The translations under genes and the position numbers were made by a program. From the NCBI RefSeq assembly GCF_024752355.1, contig NZ_JANTHZ010000006.1, forward strand, positions 239,534 to 303,533: a stretch of 64,000 nucleotides of DNA, in the 5' to 3' direction. Of this stretch, positions 1-10,704 are shown piece after piece (positions within the stretch are counted from its first letter, which is position 1; every line of letters starts with the position of its first letter). The notes under the pieces are model-generated. The model was not told where the DNA came from and did not search any database. It saw only the letters and a program-made list of their open reading frames with translations. The stretch comes from Ancylobacter mangrovi. GTDB taxonomy: Bacteria; Pseudomonadota; Alphaproteobacteria; Rhizobiales; Xanthobacteraceae.

Positions 1-42
1 ATAGACCTCGGAGACGACCGAAAGAACCTTGAACTCAGACAC
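1..42 (-). CDS. glgA: Glycogen synthase GlgA, N-terminal fragment (runs off the window)
   Basis: Only the first 14 codons are present. Read on the minus strand from a GTG at 42, they give (M)SEFKVLSVVSEVY. This matches the start of bacterial GlgA, whose first beta strand (VLxVxSEVYP) precedes the ADP-glucose-binding loop. It lies just downstream of glgC in the same direction, the usual glg operon order, which supports the call more than the short peptide does. The family transfers glucose from ADP-glucose to alpha-1,4-glucan. The GTG start is inferred; there is no in-frame ATG close upstream. Confidence 0.68.
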   Translation of the reverse strand, partial: MSEFKVLSVVSEVY

Positions 43-105
43 GCAGCCGTCCCCGTATCCCCAACCCCGCTACCATAGCACCCGGGCGCCGCCCCGTCCG
101 GCCGG

Positions 106-1374
106 CTAGAGCTCCAGCCGGTCGATCATCGACTGGGTGATCAGGCAGATCCCCTTGTCGGTGCGCCGGAAGCGCTTGGCGTCCAGCTCCGGGTCCTCGC
201 CGACGACGAGGCCCTCGGGAATGCGCACATGGGAATCGATCACCACGTTCTTCAGCCGCGCCGAGCGGCCGACCTCGACATAGGGCAGGATCACCCCGTT
301 CTCGATCGAGCCGTAGGAGTTCACCCGCACGCCGGTGAACAACAGCGCGCGGCGCAGCGACGAGCCGGAGATGATGCACCCGCCCGAGACCAGCGAGGAG
401 ATCGCCTGCCCGCGCCGGCCCTCGTCGTCATGCACGAACTTGGCCGGCGGCGTGATCTCGGCATAGGTCCAGATCGGCCAGTCGCGATCGTAGAGATCGA
501 GCTCGGGCACCACGCCGGTGAGGTCGATATTGGCCTCCCAATAGGCGTCGACCGTGCCGACGTCGCGCCAATAGGGCGCGGTCTCCATGTCCGAGCGCAC
601 GCAGGAGCGCGAGAAGTGGTGCGCGCAGGCTTTGCCGTGCTTGACGATGTAGGGGATGATGTCCTTGCCGAAATCGTGGGTCGAGTGCGGGTCGGCCGCG
701 TCGCGGCGCAGCTGCTCGATCAGGAACGCGGTCTCGAACACGTAGATGCCCATCGAGGCCAGCGCCTTGTCCGGCCGGCCCGGCATGGAGGGCGGCTGCT
801 TCGGCTTCTCCAGGAAGGAGAGGATGTTGTCGTTCTCGTCGACATGCATCACGCCGAACGCGGTCGCCTCGTCGAGCGGCACCTCGAGGCAGCCGACCGT
901 CACGTCGGCCCCCTGGTCGACATGCTGCTGCAGCATGAACTCGTAGTCCTGCTTGTAGACGTGGTCGCCGGCCAGGATGATGATGTGCTGGGTGCCGTAG
1001 GCCTCGATGATGTCGAGGTTCTGGAACACGGCGTCCGCCGTTCCCAGATACCACATGCTCTCGGAGACGCGCTGGCTCGCCGGCAGCACGTCGAAGCTCT
1101 CGTTGCGCTCGTGGCGGAAGAAGTTCCAGCCACGCTGCATGTGCCGGATCAGGCTGTGCGCCTGGTACTGGGTGGCGACGCCGATGCGGCGTATGCCCGA
1201 ATTGAGCGCATTCGACAGCGTGAAATCGATGATGCGCGACTTGCCGCCAAAATAGACCGCCGGCTTGGCGCGCCGGTCCGTCAGTTCCATCAGGCGGCTG
1301 CCTCGTCCTCCGGCGAGCACATAGGCCATGGCCGTGCGGGCGAGCGGAGCGTTGTGGGACAACCGTGGTGCCAT
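106..1374 (-). CDS. glgC: Glucose-1-phosphate adenylyltransferase (ADP-glucose pyrophosphorylase)
   Basis: 422 residues, the usual GlgC length. It makes ADP-glucose from glucose-1-phosphate and ATP, the committed step of glycogen synthesis. The nucleotide-binding loop GGRGSRL is at residues 22-28, followed by the [12 protein letters not shown] segment. The C-terminal third has the left-handed beta-helix character of the family. The frame stays open upstream, but the extension is arginine/serine-rich and non-homologous. The ATG at 1374, just before the recognisable N-terminus and 7 nt after the glgB stop, is therefore chosen. It is in an operon with glgP, glgB and glgA. Confidence 0.95.
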   Translation of the reverse strand: MAPRLSHNAPLARTAMAYVLAGGRGSRLMELTDRRAKPAVYFGGKSRIIDFTLSNALNSGIRRIGVATQYQAHSLIRHMQRGWNFFRHERNESFDVLPASQRVSESMWYLGTADAVFQNLDIIEAYGTQHIIILAGDHVYKQDYEFMLQQHVDQGADVTVGCLEVPLDEATAFGVMHVDENDNILSFLEKPKQPPSMPGRPDKALASMGIYVFETAFLIEQLRRDAADPHSTHDFGKDIIPYIVKHGKACAHHFSRSCVRSDMETAPYWRDVGTVDAYWEANIDLTGVVPELDLYDRDWPIWTYAEITPPAKFVHDDEGRRGQAISSLVSGGCIISGSSLRRALLFTGVRVNSYGSIENGVILPYVEVGRSARLKNVVIDSHVRIPEGLVVGEDPELDAKRFRRTDKGICLITQSMIDRLEL

Positions 1375-1381
1375 GTAGCGT

Positions 1382-3625
1382 CTACTCCCCTTTGCTCTTC
1401 GGAATGTTGGCCGCCTCAGCGGAGGCCGCGGGCGGCTCCCACCTGAAATAGAGTGTCGCCAGCGGCGGAAGCACGATCTCGGCGCTCGCGGGCATGCCGT
1501 GGGCGCCCTGCTCGACGGCGACGACGCCGCCGAGATTGCCGACGCCCGAGCCGCCATAGTCGCCCGCATCGGTATTCAGGATCTCGCGCCAGAGGCCCGT
1601 CCGCGGCAGGCCGATACGGTAGAACGGGCGCGGCACCGGCGTGAAGTTCGCCACCATCACCACCGGCGGGTCGCCCTCGCGCCCGAAGCGCGCCCAGGCG
1701 AACACCGATTGCTCCGCGTCGTCCACCACGATCCAGCGGAAGCCCTCGGGCGCGCAGTCATGGGCGTGGAGCGCGATCTCGGCGCGGTAGACGAGGTTCA
1801 GCTCGCGCACCAGCTTCTGCACGCCCTGATGGTGCGGGCCCATGCCGAGCAGGTGCCAGTCGAGCGAGCGCTCCTCGCTCCATTCATGGCGCTGGGCGAA
1901 TTCCTGGCCCATGAACAGCAGCTTCTTGCCAGGATAGGCCCACATCAGCGCGTAATAGGCGCGCACCGTGGCGAAGCGCTGCCAGTCGTCGCCGGGCATG
2001 CGGGTCAGCACCGTGCCCTTGCCGTGCACTACCTCGTCATGGGACAGCGGCAGCACGAAGTTCTCCGAGAAGGCGTAGACCAGCCCGAATGTCAGCTTGT
2101 CGTGGTGCCAGGTCCGGTACACCGGGTCGAGCTTCGTGTAGTCGAGCGTGTCGTGCATCCAGCCCATGTTCCACTTGAAGCCGAAGCCGAGCCCGCCGGC
2201 ATAGACCGGCGCCGACACACCGGCCCATGAGGTGGATTCCTCGGCCACGATCACCGTACCGGGATGCTCGGCATAGATGGTCTCGTTCGCACGCTGGAGA
2301 AAGCCGACCGCGTCCTTGTTGTCGTTGGAGCCGTCCGGGTTCGGCGACCATTCGCCCTCGCGGCGCGAATAGTTGAGGTAGAGCATCGAGGCCACGGCGT
2401 CGACGCGCAGCCCGTCGACATGGAACCGGTCGAGCCAGTACAGCGCGTTGGCGATCAGCATGTTGGCGACCTCGCGCCGGCCGAAATCGTAGATCGCCGT
2501 GTTCCAGTCCGGGTGGAAGCCGCGCCGCGGGTCGGCATGCTCGTAGAGCGGGGTGCCGTCGAAATGGGCGAGGCCGTGGATGTCGGTCGGGAAATGCGCC
2601 GGCACCCAGTCGAGGATCACCGACAGCCCCGCCTGATGCGCCTTGTCGACGAAGCGCGCGAAGCCGGCCGGGTCGCCGAAGCGGCTGGTGGGCGCGAACA
2701 GGCCGATCGGCTGATAGCCCCAGGAGGCGTCGAGCGGATGCTCGGAGACCGGCAGCAGCTCGATATGGGTGAAGCCCATCCAGGCGGCATAGCCCACGAG
2801 GTCGTCGGCGAGCTCGTCATAGGTGAGCCAGCGATTGCCCTCCCCGCGCCGCCACGAGCCGAGATGGACCTCGTAGATCGCCATCGGCTTCTCGCGCGCC
2901 GCGCCCTGCGCGCGGGCGGTGATATGGGCCTCGTCGTGCCATTCGAAATTGTCGACCCGCGCCACCACCGAGCCGGTGGCGGGGCGCAGTTCGCCCTTGA
3001 AGCCGAACGGGTCCGCCTTGAGCGGCAAGAGCCGACCGTCGCCGGAGATGATCTCGTATTTGTAGATCGTGCCCTCGCCGACGCCCGGGGCGAAGATCTC
3101 CCACAGCCCGCTGTCGACGCGCTTGCGCATCTGGTGGGTGCGCCCGTCCCAGCGGTTGAAGTCGCCCACCACCGAGACGCGGGCGGCGTTCGGCGCCCAC
3201 ACCGCGAAGCGCGTGCCCTCGACGTCTTCATGCGTGCAGATATGCGCGCCGAGCCGCTCGTAGAGCTGGCGGTGAGTGCCCTCGACCAGCAGATGGTCGT
3301 CGAGCGGGCCGAGCGCCGGGCCGAAGGAATAGGGGTCGTCGAGCTCCCACGTGCCGCCGTCGTTGCGCGCCCGCAGCCGATAGCGCGCCCAGGCCGGGCG
3401 GCCCTTCACCAGCCCCTCGAAGAAGCCGGCGGGATGGCGGCAGGTGAGTTCCGCGACGACCTTGCCGTCCGCCTCGACCGCCTGCAGCGTCGCGGCGTCC
3501 GGCACGAAGGCCCGGATCACCAGTCCCGATTTTGTCTCATGAGGTCCGAGAAGGGCGAACGGGTCGGCGTGGCGGCCACCCACGAGTGCCTCGACCTCAC
3601 GGTCCGGCGCCTGCCACGCCACCAT
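1382..3625 (-). CDS. glgB: 1,4-alpha-glucan branching enzyme
   Basis: 747 residues from the ATG at 3625, which is preceded by GAGAGG at good spacing; a GTG 84 nt upstream is a weaker option. A GH13 enzyme that creates alpha-1,6 branches in glycogen. An N-terminal region precedes a CBM48-like domain ([20 protein letters not shown]). The (beta/alpha)8 domain carries [12 protein letters not shown] with the nucleophile Asp, VIVAEEST with the acid/base Glu, and [12 protein letters not shown]. The total length indicates the long form with the extra N1 module. It sits 7 nt upstream of glgC. Confidence 0.95.
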   Translation of the reverse strand: MVAWQAPDREVEALVGGRHADPFALLGPHETKSGLVIRAFVPDAATLQAVEADGKVVAELTCRHPAGFFEGLVKGRPAWARYRLRARNDGGTWELDDPYSFGPALGPLDDHLLVEGTHRQLYERLGAHICTHEDVEGTRFAVWAPNAARVSVVGDFNRWDGRTHQMRKRVDSGLWEIFAPGVGEGTIYKYEIISGDGRLLPLKADPFGFKGELRPATGSVVARVDNFEWHDEAHITARAQGAAREKPMAIYEVHLGSWRRGEGNRWLTYDELADDLVGYAAWMGFTHIELLPVSEHPLDASWGYQPIGLFAPTSRFGDPAGFARFVDKAHQAGLSVILDWVPAHFPTDIHGLAHFDGTPLYEHADPRRGFHPDWNTAIYDFGRREVANMLIANALYWLDRFHVDGLRVDAVASMLYLNYSRREGEWSPNPDGSNDNKDAVGFLQRANETIYAEHPGTVIVAEESTSWAGVSAPVYAGGLGFGFKWNMGWMHDTLDYTKLDPVYRTWHHDKLTFGLVYAFSENFVLPLSHDEVVHGKGTVLTRMPGDDWQRFATVRAYYALMWAYPGKKLLFMGQEFAQRHEWSEERSLDWHLLGMGPHHQGVQKLVRELNLVYRAEIALHAHDCAPEGFRWIVVDDAEQSVFAWARFGREGDPPVVMVANFTPVPRPFYRIGLPRTGLWREILNTDAGDYGGSGVGNLGGVVAVEQGAHGMPASAEIVLPPLATLYFRWEPPAASAEAANIPKSKGE

Positions 3626-3812
3626 ATCCGTCAACCTCTCCCGAGTTGTCTTCAGACCATCAAGACCCGATCGAGATGAAGGTTCCTTTACCGTCGAGAC
3701 AAAGTCCACCAGACGCGATCACTCATCCTTGTCGCAGGGGGCCGGCCCGCTTGTCGCAGGGCGGCGGGCCCGGCCGTGCGCCAAGGGTCCGCCGCATGAG
3801 GTCGCGCGCGCC

Positions 3813-6311
3813 TCAGCGCACCGTGCGCACCGGCACGTGCCAGATGTCGCGCGCATATTCGGAGATGGTCCGGTCCGAGGAGAACCAGCCCATATTCGCG
3901 GTGTTGATGGCGCTGGAGGTCCACCAGCGCGCCTTGTCGTGCCAGGCGGCGTCGATGTCGCGCTGGGTGTTCCAGTAGGAGTCGAAGTCCGGCGTCACCA
4001 GGAAGTAATCGTGGTGGCGCAGCGCGTCGACCAGCGCCTTGTAGCGGTCCGGCTCGTCCGGCGAAAACACGCCCGAGCCGACCGCGTCCAGCACCTCGCC
4101 CAGATGCTCGGAGGCCTGGATCGCGCCGTACTCGTCGATGCCGTTGGCGCGGCGCGCCTCGACCTGCTCGGCGGTCAGTCCGAAGATGAAGATGTTGTCG
4201 TCGCCGACATGCTCCTTGATCTCGACATTCGCGCCGTCGAGCGTGCCGACGGTCAGCGCGCCGTTGAGCGCCATCTTCATGTTGCCGGTGCCGGAGGCTT
4301 CCATGCCGGCGGTGGAGATCTGCTCCGACAGGTCCGCCGCCGGGATGATCGTCTCGGCGAGCGAGACGTTGTAGTTCGGCAGGAACACCACCTTCAGCAG
4401 GTCGCGCACGGTCGGGTCGTCGTTCACCACCCTGGCGACATCGTTGGCCAGCTTGATGATCAGCTTGGCCATGTGATAGCTCGCCGCCGCCTTGCCGGAG
4501 AAGATCTTCACCCGCGGCGCCCAGTTCTTGGCCGGGTTGGCGCGCATCGCGTCATAGAGCGCGATGGTCTCCAGCACGTTCAGGAGCTGGCGCTTGTATT
4601 CGTGGATGCGCTTGATCTGCACGTCGAACAGCGCGCCCGGATTGACCTTGATGTCCAGCCGGTCGCGGATCAGCCGCGCCAGCGCCACCTTGTTCTGCCG
4701 GCGCACCGCCATCAGCCGCTCGTGCAGCGAGCTGTCGGCGGCGAGGGCCTCCAGCTTCTTGAGCTGCGAGGCGTCGTCGAGCACACCGGGCCCGCACACG
4801 TCGACCAGCAGGTTCGTCAGGCCCGGATTGGTCTGGTAGAGCCAGCGGCGGAAGGTGATGCCGTTGGTCTTGTTGTTCATCCGCTCCGGGAACAGGCGGT
4901 AGAAGTCCTTGAAGACCGTGGTCTTCATAAGCTCGCTGTGCAGCGCCGCGACGCCGTTGATCGAGTGCGAGCCGAGGAAGGCGAGGTTGCCCATGCGCAC
5001 CCGCCGGCCGTGATCCTCCTGGATCAGCGAGACCGAGGACAGCAGCGCGTCGTCGCCGGGGAACTGCGCGCGCACCTTCTCCAGATGCTTGGCGTTGAGC
5101 AGGTAGATGATCTGCATGTGGCGCGGCAGCAGCCGCTCCATCAGCGGCACCGGCCAGGTCTCCAGCGCTTCCGGCAGAAGCGTGTGGTTGGTGTACGAGA
5201 TGGTCCGCGTGGTGATGTCGAACGCCTCGTCCCAGCCGATGTCGTGCTCGTCCACCAGCACCCGCATCAGCTCGGCGACAGCGATGGCGGGATGGGTGTC
5301 GTTGAGCTGGATCGACACCTTGTCGGGCAGCGAGCGCACGTCGCCGAAGCTGTCGACGTGGCGGCGCGTCAGGTCGCGCAGCGAGGCGGCGGTGAAGAAA
5401 TATTCCTGCCGCAGGCGCAGTTCCTGACCCGCCGGCGTGGCGTCGGAGGGATAGAGCACCTTCGAGATCGACTCCGCCTTCACCTGGTTCACCAGCGCGC
5501 CGACATGGTCGCCCTGGTTGAAGGCGTCGAGGCGGATCGGGTCGGCCGCGCGGGCCGACCAGAGGCGCAGCGTGTTCACATGGTTGCCGCGCCAGCCGAC
5601 GATCGGCGTGTCGTAGGCGACCGCCTCGACCGTCTCGCCGGGATGCCAGATCTGCTTCTTGCGGTCGCCGCCGACCGCCACCGTCTCCACCGAGCCGCCG
5701 AAGCCGACGTCGTAGAACACCTCGGGACGCTCGAACTCCCACGGATTGCCGAAGGACAGCCAGTCCTCGGGATATTCCTGCTGCCAGCCGTTCTTGATCA
5801 TCTGCCGGAACAGGCCGTTCTCGTAGCGGATGCCGTAGCCATAGGCGGCAATGGAGAGCGTCGCCATGCTGTCCATGAAGCAGGCGGCGAGGCGCCCGAG
5901 GCCGCCATTGCCCAGCGCCGCGTCCGGCTCCACCTGGCGCAGCCGGTCGATGTCGACGCCGAGGTCGCCCAGCGCCGAGCGCGCGGTCTCCAGCATCTCG
6001 ATATTGGTCAGCGCGTCGAACAGCAGCCGCCCGATCAGGAACTCCAGCGAGAGGTAGTAGACCCGCTTGCGCCCTTCCGAATAGGTCTGGCGGGTGGAGG
6101 TGATCCAGCGGTCGACGATGCGGTCGCGGGTGGCGAAGGCGGTGGCGAGGAACCAGTCGCGGTCGCTCGCCGCTGCGGGATTCTTGCCCACCGCGTAGGT
6201 CAGCTTGGAAATGACCGCAGCACGGAACTTCGCGACGTCATCGCCCGCGCTCGCCATCGGCGGGGCAGTCTCCGGCTTGTCCAGCATCTTTTCCTCGACC
6301 TCGACTGACAT
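3813..6311 (-). CDS. glgP: Glycogen/starch/alpha-glucan phosphorylase
   Basis: 832 residues, normal for the GT35 family. It releases glucose-1-phosphate from the non-reducing ends of glycogen. The PLP-lysine signature is plain near residue 680: EASGTGNMKMALNGALTVG, continuing TLDGANVEI. Other family blocks are NGGLGRLAACFMDSMATL and QLNDTHPAIAVAEL. The ATG at 6311 has AAGGGAG about 12 nt upstream; an in-frame ATG at 6287 is possible. It is the first gene of the glgP-B-C-A run, separated from glgB by 187 nt with no gene, so glgB may also have its own promoter. Confidence 0.95.
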   Translation of the reverse strand: MSVEVEEKMLDKPETAPPMASAGDDVAKFRAAVISKLTYAVGKNPAAASDRDWFLATAFATRDRIVDRWITSTRQTYSEGRKRVYYLSLEFLIGRLLFDALTNIEMLETARSALGDLGVDIDRLRQVEPDAALGNGGLGRLAACFMDSMATLSIAAYGYGIRYENGLFRQMIKNGWQQEYPEDWLSFGNPWEFERPEVFYDVGFGGSVETVAVGGDRKKQIWHPGETVEAVAYDTPIVGWRGNHVNTLRLWSARAADPIRLDAFNQGDHVGALVNQVKAESISKVLYPSDATPAGQELRLRQEYFFTAASLRDLTRRHVDSFGDVRSLPDKVSIQLNDTHPAIAVAELMRVLVDEHDIGWDEAFDITTRTISYTNHTLLPEALETWPVPLMERLLPRHMQIIYLLNAKHLEKVRAQFPGDDALLSSVSLIQEDHGRRVRMGNLAFLGSHSINGVAALHSELMKTTVFKDFYRLFPERMNNKTNGITFRRWLYQTNPGLTNLLVDVCGPGVLDDASQLKKLEALAADSSLHERLMAVRRQNKVALARLIRDRLDIKVNPGALFDVQIKRIHEYKRQLLNVLETIALYDAMRANPAKNWAPRVKIFSGKAAASYHMAKLIIKLANDVARVVNDDPTVRDLLKVVFLPNYNVSLAETIIPAADLSEQISTAGMEASGTGNMKMALNGALTVGTLDGANVEIKEHVGDDNIFIFGLTAEQVEARRANGIDEYGAIQASEHLGEVLDAVGSGVFSPDEPDRYKALVDALRHHDYFLVTPDFDSYWNTQRDIDAAWHDKARWWTSSAINTANMGWFSSDRTISEYARDIWHVPVRTVR

Positions 6312-6399
6312 GTGCAGCTTGTGCTCCCTTGCGGCTTCCCGCTGCCGGACGGACCGGCGGCAGAAGGCCTCCTCGCATTTCATGCAACCTTTTGGCCAA

Positions 6400-6777
6400 C
6401 TAGCCGGCGCGGGTTCCCCGTTCGAACGCCGCCAGTGCCACCACGAGCCATCCCGCGATCAGCATAGTACCCCCGATCGGCGCGGACATAGGAAAAAGAA
6501 CGATCTCCCAGAGCGCGCGCAGCCCCAGCGTGCTGCCGAACAGGCCGGCCCCGAGCGCGATCACGATGCCGCCGATATCGGCAAACGACCATCCCGGCCC
6601 GTGCGTGCCGGCGAACGCCGCCGCACCGAGCGCCCCGGCCGCCCCGAGCATCAGGAAATAGGCGGCGGTGGTCAGGTTGGGATCGGGGTTCATGTGCGCC
6701 CCGGCCGCGGCGGCGGCGACCCCGGCGGCTCCCATGAGCCCGGCCAGCAGGACGACGAGGCGGCGCAGCATGTTCAT
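6400..6777 (-). CDS. DUF423 family small integral membrane protein
   Basis: 125 residues with about four hydrophobic segments. The N-terminal hydrophobic stretch ends in GAHMNPD, followed by YFLMLGAAGALGAAAFAG and a C-terminal GGTMLIAGWLVVALAAF segment. The GAH after helix 1 and the GG near helix 4 match the DUF423 (YgdD-like) family of inner-membrane proteins of unknown function. It lies between glgP and cobB on the same strand, 42 nt after the cobB start, and probably has no functional link to either. Confidence 0.75.
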   Translation of the reverse strand: MNMLRRLVVLLAGLMGAAGVAAAAAGAHMNPDPNLTTAAYFLMLGAAGALGAAAFAGTHGPGWSFADIGGIVIALGAGLFGSTLGLRALWEIVLFPMSAPIGGTMLIAGWLVVALAAFERGTRAG

Positions 6778-6819
6778 CGCTCACTCCAGTTCGGCACGCG
6801 CCCGGCCCGGAGGACCGGA

Positions 6820-8130
6820 TCATTCCCGGGCGATCACGTGGAAGAAGGTCCCCGAAACGGTTCCCCGGCGGCTTCCCGCCGTGCCCATTTCCTTACCCTG
6901 TCCGTCCGCCAGCGCGACCAGCGGCGCATCGTCGCCGCTTCGTGTGACGACCGCATAATGGAATTCGTGGCCGCGCAGACGCGCCCCCGCCGGGCCGATC
7001 GGCGAGGCCGCCAAGGTCTCCACCCGCCGGTAGCCGAGATTGAGCTTGCGGCGCGCGAAGCTGGTGGCGTGGCCGAGCAGGCCCAGCATCTCATGCGTCG
7101 CGCCGTCCGCGTCCTCGAGCGATTCCCCGAGCACCATGAACCCGCCGCACTCGCCATGGACCGGGCGCGTGCGCGCGAAAAGCCGCACCCCGTCGCGGAA
7201 CCGCCGGGCCGCGCCGAGCCGGCCGGCATGGAGCTCGGGATAGCCGCCGGGCAGCCACAGCGCGTCGCAGGCCTCGTCCGGCGCCTCGTCGGCAAGCGGC
7301 GAGAACGGCACGATTTCCGCCCCCGCCCGCCGCCAGCCGGCGACGAGGTGCTCATAGGCGAAGGAGAACGCCACGTCCCGCGCCAGCGCGATCCGCTGGC
7401 CGGGAGGATCGAGCGGAACGACCGACGCCGAGGGAAGCGGCACCGGCTGCGCCAGCGCCACCAGCGCGTCGAGGTCGATATGTGCCTCGGCCCGCTCCGC
7501 CAGCGCGGCGAAATGCGCCTCGAGCGCGGGATGCTCGCCCGCCTGCACGAGGCCGAGATGGCGCTCGGGCAGGCTCAGCGCCCCTTCGCGCGGCAAAGCG
7601 CCCAGCACCGGAATGCCGAGCGCCGCGATCGCCTCGCTCGCCTGCAGCCGGTGACGCTCGCTCGCCACCTTATTGAGGATGACGCCGGCGACGCGCACCT
7701 GCGGGTCGTGGGTGGCGAAGCCCCGCACCACGGCGGCGGCCGACTGCGACTGGCCGGAGACGTCGACCACCAGCACTACCGGAAGGCCGAGCCGGGCGGC
7801 GAGGTCCGCCACCGCACCGGTACGCCCGGGCGTGCCCATCACCCCGTCGAACAGCCCCATCGAGGCCTCGATCACGACCAGCTCGGCCTCGCGCGCGGCC
7901 TCCCCCGCCAGCGCGTCGATCAGCGCCGGCGGCATGGCGAAGCTGTCGAGGTTGAGCCCCGGCGCCCCGGTGGCGGCGGCGTGGAAGGCGGGGTCGATAT
8001 AATCGGGGCCGGACTTCACCGCCCGCACCCCCATCCCGCGCCGGACCAGCGCCGACACCGTGCCGAGCGTCACCGTGGTCTTGCCCGAGCCCGAGCGTGG
8101 CGCGCCTATGATGAACCCGCGCGCGCTCAT
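6820..8130 (-). CDS. cobB: Cobyrinate a,c-diamide synthase (hydrogenobyrinic acid a,c-diamide synthase)
   Basis: 436 residues. Glutamine- and ATP-dependent amidation of the a and c carboxylates of (hydrogeno)byrinate. The P-loop APRSGSGKTT is near residues 10-19 and VKSGPDYIDPAFH follows, as in the family. The C-terminal class-I glutaminase-like domain carries HGECGGFMVLGES with the nucleophilic Cys. It is the last gene of the minus-strand cobL-E-M-B group, 79 nt after cobM. CobN chelation, encoded at 14913-18194, acts on its product in the aerobic pathway. Confidence 0.95.
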   Translation of the reverse strand: MSARGFIIGAPRSGSGKTTVTLGTVSALVRRGMGVRAVKSGPDYIDPAFHAAATGAPGLNLDSFAMPPALIDALAGEAAREAELVVIEASMGLFDGVMGTPGRTGAVADLAARLGLPVVLVVDVSGQSQSAAAVVRGFATHDPQVRVAGVILNKVASERHRLQASEAIAALGIPVLGALPREGALSLPERHLGLVQAGEHPALEAHFAALAERAEAHIDLDALVALAQPVPLPSASVVPLDPPGQRIALARDVAFSFAYEHLVAGWRRAGAEIVPFSPLADEAPDEACDALWLPGGYPELHAGRLGAARRFRDGVRLFARTRPVHGECGGFMVLGESLEDADGATHEMLGLLGHATSFARRKLNLGYRRVETLAASPIGPAGARLRGHEFHYAVVTRSGDDAPLVALADGQGKEMGTAGSRRGTVSGTFFHVIARE

Positions 8131-8209
8131 GGACGGGCCCGCCCCGGCGTCGGGTGCCCTCTCCTGCCCGGAAGCACCGGGGCGGGAGGAAAAATCGTGC
8201 GGCGGGCGT

Positions 8210-8968
8210 TCATCCCCGCCCCCGGAAGCGGCGCTGATACGCCGCGTCGTAAAGCGCGCTCTCGCGGAATTCCTCCGCCGCCAGCGCTCGCCCGACCATG
8301 ATCAGCGCCGTGCGCTCCACCGGCTCGGCCGCGACCCTGGCGGCGATGTCGCCGAGCGTGCCGCGTATCACCCGCTCGCTCGGGCGCGTCGCCTCCACCA
8401 CTACCGCAACCGGGCAGTCGGCGCCGTAGAGCGGCGTCAGTTCCTCGACCACCCGGTCGAGCGCGTGGATGGCGAGATGCACGGCGAGGCTCGCCCCGGT
8501 CGCGCCGAAGGCGGCCAGCGTCTCGCGCTCCGGCATGGCGGAGGCGCGGCCGGAGACGCGGGTGATGACGAGGCTCTGCGCCAGCCCCGGCACGGTGAGC
8601 TCGCACCCCAGCACCGCGCTCGCCGCCGCGAAGGCCGGCACGCCGGGGGTCAGCGTATAGGCGATGCTGTGCCGTTCCAGCCGCCGGATCTGCTCGGCCA
8701 CCGCCGAATAGATCGACAGGTCGCCCGAATGCAGCCGCGCCACGTCCTGCCCGGCCGCCTGCGCCGCCACGTATTCGGCCTCGATCTCGTCGAGCGACAT
8801 CGGCGCGGTGTCGACGATTCGCGCCCCCGGCGGGCACCAGCCGAGCACCTCGGGCGGCACGAGGGAGCCGGCATAGAGGCACACCGGGCAGCGCGCGACG
8901 AGGTCGCGCCCGCGCAGCGTCATCAGGTCCGCCGCGCCCGGTCCGGCGCCGATGAAATGCACTGTCAC
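8210..8968 (-). CDS. cobM: Precorrin-4 C11-methyltransferase
   Basis: 252 residues from a GTG at 8968 that overlaps the cobE stop by 4 nt (GTGA), a translational-coupling arrangement. A SAM-dependent tetrapyrrole methylase with [16 protein letters not shown] at the N-terminus, [11 protein letters not shown], and the GDLSIYSA loop typical of CobM/CbiF. The upstream open frame is arginine-rich shadow sequence and is rejected. It methylates C11 of precorrin-4 to give precorrin-5. Confidence 0.94.
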   Translation of the reverse strand: MTVHFIGAGPGAADLMTLRGRDLVARCPVCLYAGSLVPPEVLGWCPPGARIVDTAPMSLDEIEAEYVAAQAAGQDVARLHSGDLSIYSAVAEQIRRLERHSIAYTLTPGVPAFAAASAVLGCELTVPGLAQSLVITRVSGRASAMPERETLAAFGATGASLAVHLAIHALDRVVEELTPLYGADCPVAVVVEATRPSERVIRGTLGDIAARVAAEPVERTALIMVGRALAAEEFRESALYDAAYQRRFRGRG

Positions 8969-9363
8969 GGCGTTCCCGTCCCTTTCTCCGCCTCCCGCGC
9001 CAGCGCGCAGGTCACCGGCCCCAGCACGAAGCGCGGGCCGACCAGGCTGGAGCGCCGTCCCGCCACCGCCAGCGCCGAGGCTTCCGCCACCGAGGGCACG
9101 CCCATCAGTGCCACCACCCGCTCGGAATGGGTCATGACCCGCTTGCCCGCCGCCTCGAGCTGCGCCTGCGGCACCATCACCAGCAGCAGGCCGAGGTCGA
9201 GCGCGGCCTTGATGATGCCGGCCTCGCCGCCCTTCACCGCGGGCGTCGCCATCAGCGAGATGTCGCACAGCTTCACCTCGTGGCGCTCCATCGCCCCGCG
9301 CACGGCGGCGCAGACCTCCTCCGCGCTCACCCCGCGCCGGCTGCCGACCCCGGCGACGATCAT
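8965..9363 (-). CDS. cobE: Cobalamin biosynthesis protein CobE (CbiG C-terminal-domain family)
   Basis: 132 residues. It begins [17 protein letters not shown], typical of the CobE/CbiG C-terminal family (GIGCRRG..AEEI), and contains an EAGIIKAA block. CobE is needed for efficient cobalamin synthesis in aerobic organisms, but its precise chemistry is not settled. The ATG at 9363 overlaps the cobL stop by 4 nt, and its own stop overlaps the cobM start by 4 nt, so cobL-E-M are tightly coupled. Confidence 0.88.
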   Translation of the reverse strand: MIVAGVGSRRGVSAEEVCAAVRGAMERHEVKLCDISLMATPAVKGGEAGIIKAALDLGLLLVMVPQAQLEAAGKRVMTHSERVVALMGVPSVAEASALAVAGRRSSLVGPRFVLGPVTCALAREAEKGTGTP

Positions 9364-10679
9364 CGCGCCTCTCCGCGCGCCGCCTCGCCGGCCGGCCGGG
9401 TCCAGCTCCACTGCGTTACCGGCATCGCCGGGCGCCATCCGGTGAGCTCGCCCACCGGCGCGGCGCGGGCGATGGAGAGCCGCACCAGCTCCCCGCCCCG
9501 CGCGGCATGCAGCGCGATCAGCCGCGCCTCGGTTTCCAGCGTCACCGCATTGACCACCAGCCGCCCGCCGGGCTTCAGCGCCGCCAGCGCGGCCTCGACG
9601 ACCCCCGCATCGCCCGCGCCGCCGCCTATGAAGATCGCGTCCGGCGGGGCGAGCCCGCCCAGCGCCTGCGGAGCCCGGCCCTCGATCACCTTGAGCCCCG
9701 GCACGCCCATGGCCGAAGCGTTGCGCCGGGCGCGCGCCGCGCGCGCGGGCACCTCCTCGATCGCGATCGCCTTCAGCGACGGATCGGCCAGCATCCATTC
9801 GATGCCGATCGAGCCCGCCCCCGCGCCGATGTCCCACAGCGTCTCGCCCCGGCGCGGCGCCAGCGCGCCGAGCGTCATCGCGCGGACCTCGCGCTTGGTG
9901 AGCTGGCCGTCATGCTCGTAAAGCTCGTCCGGCAGGCCGGGCGTCAGGGCGATGATGCGCGCGCCCTCCCCGGCCACCACCTCGATGCCGACGAGGTTGA
10001 GCGTGTCGATCCCGTCAAGGTCGAACGTCGCCGCCAACGCCGTGCGCACCCGCTCGCGCGGGCCGCCCAGCGCCTCCAGCACATGGATCCGCGATTGGCC
10101 GAAGCCGAGTTCGCTCATGAGCCGCGCCAGGGTCTGCGGCCCCTCGCCGTCCGAGGTCAGCGCCAGCAGCCGGCGCCCGGGATGCAGATGCGCGCGAATG
10201 AGATCGAGCGCGCGCCCGTGCACGGTCAGGCAGGCGGTGTCCGCCAGCGGCCAGCCGATCCGAGCCGCCGCGAGGCTGAAGGAGGACGGCGCCGGAATGG
10301 CCCGCATCTCGTCGGCGGGCACGTGGCGCGCCAGCACCGCGCCGACCCCGTAGAGGAACGGGTCGCCCGAGGCGAGCACGCAGACCCGGCGCCCGCGCGC
10401 GGCCAGCACCATCTCGACGCCGTGCTCGAACGGGCTCGGCCAGGCCTGCGCGCGCCCCGTCACCGCCGCGCCCGCGAGCGCGAGGTGGCGCGCGCCGCCG
10501 AACACGATCTCGGCCCGCTCGATGGCCGCCCGCGCGGCGGGCGACAGGCCGGCGAGGCCGTCCTCGCCAATGCCGACGATGGACAACCAGCCCCGCTCCT
10601 GCGCATCGTCGCCTCGCGCCCCGGGCGCGAAGACTTCTGCGTTGCTACCGGCGTCGGCGTCGGCCAGGAAACTCGTCAT
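9360..10679 (-). CDS. cobL: Precorrin-6Y C5,15-methyltransferase (decarboxylating), CbiE-CbiT fusion
   Basis: 439 residues from the ATG at 10679, slightly longer than typical CobL because of a variable N-terminus of about 30 residues. A CbiE-like methylase domain ([20 protein letters not shown], then [13 protein letters not shown]) is followed by a CbiT-like Rossmann methyltransferase domain with [15 protein letters not shown]. It methylates C5 and C15 and decarboxylates the C12 acetate. A start nearer [10 protein letters not shown] cannot be excluded. It is divergent from cobK across 25 nt. Confidence 0.93.
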   Translation of the reverse strand: MTSFLADADAGSNAEVFAPGARGDDAQERGWLSIVGIGEDGLAGLSPAARAAIERAEIVFGGARHLALAGAAVTGRAQAWPSPFEHGVEMVLAARGRRVCVLASGDPFLYGVGAVLARHVPADEMRAIPAPSSFSLAAARIGWPLADTACLTVHGRALDLIRAHLHPGRRLLALTSDGEGPQTLARLMSELGFGQSRIHVLEALGGPRERVRTALAATFDLDGIDTLNLVGIEVVAGEGARIIALTPGLPDELYEHDGQLTKREVRAMTLGALAPRRGETLWDIGAGAGSIGIEWMLADPSLKAIAIEEVPARAARARRNASAMGVPGLKVIEGRAPQALGGLAPPDAIFIGGGAGDAGVVEAALAALKPGGRLVVNAVTLETEARLIALHAARGGELVRLSIARAAPVGELTGWRPAMPVTQWSWTRPAGEAARGEAR

Positions 10680-10704
10680 GACCTCATCTTCCCACGGACG
10701 GGAC

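Noticed and set aside
3729..6308. 859-codon plus-strand open frame antisense to glgP
   Set aside because: The minus strand carries a complete glycogen phosphorylase with the PLP motif; the plus-strand frame is low-complexity shadow sequence caused by high GC.
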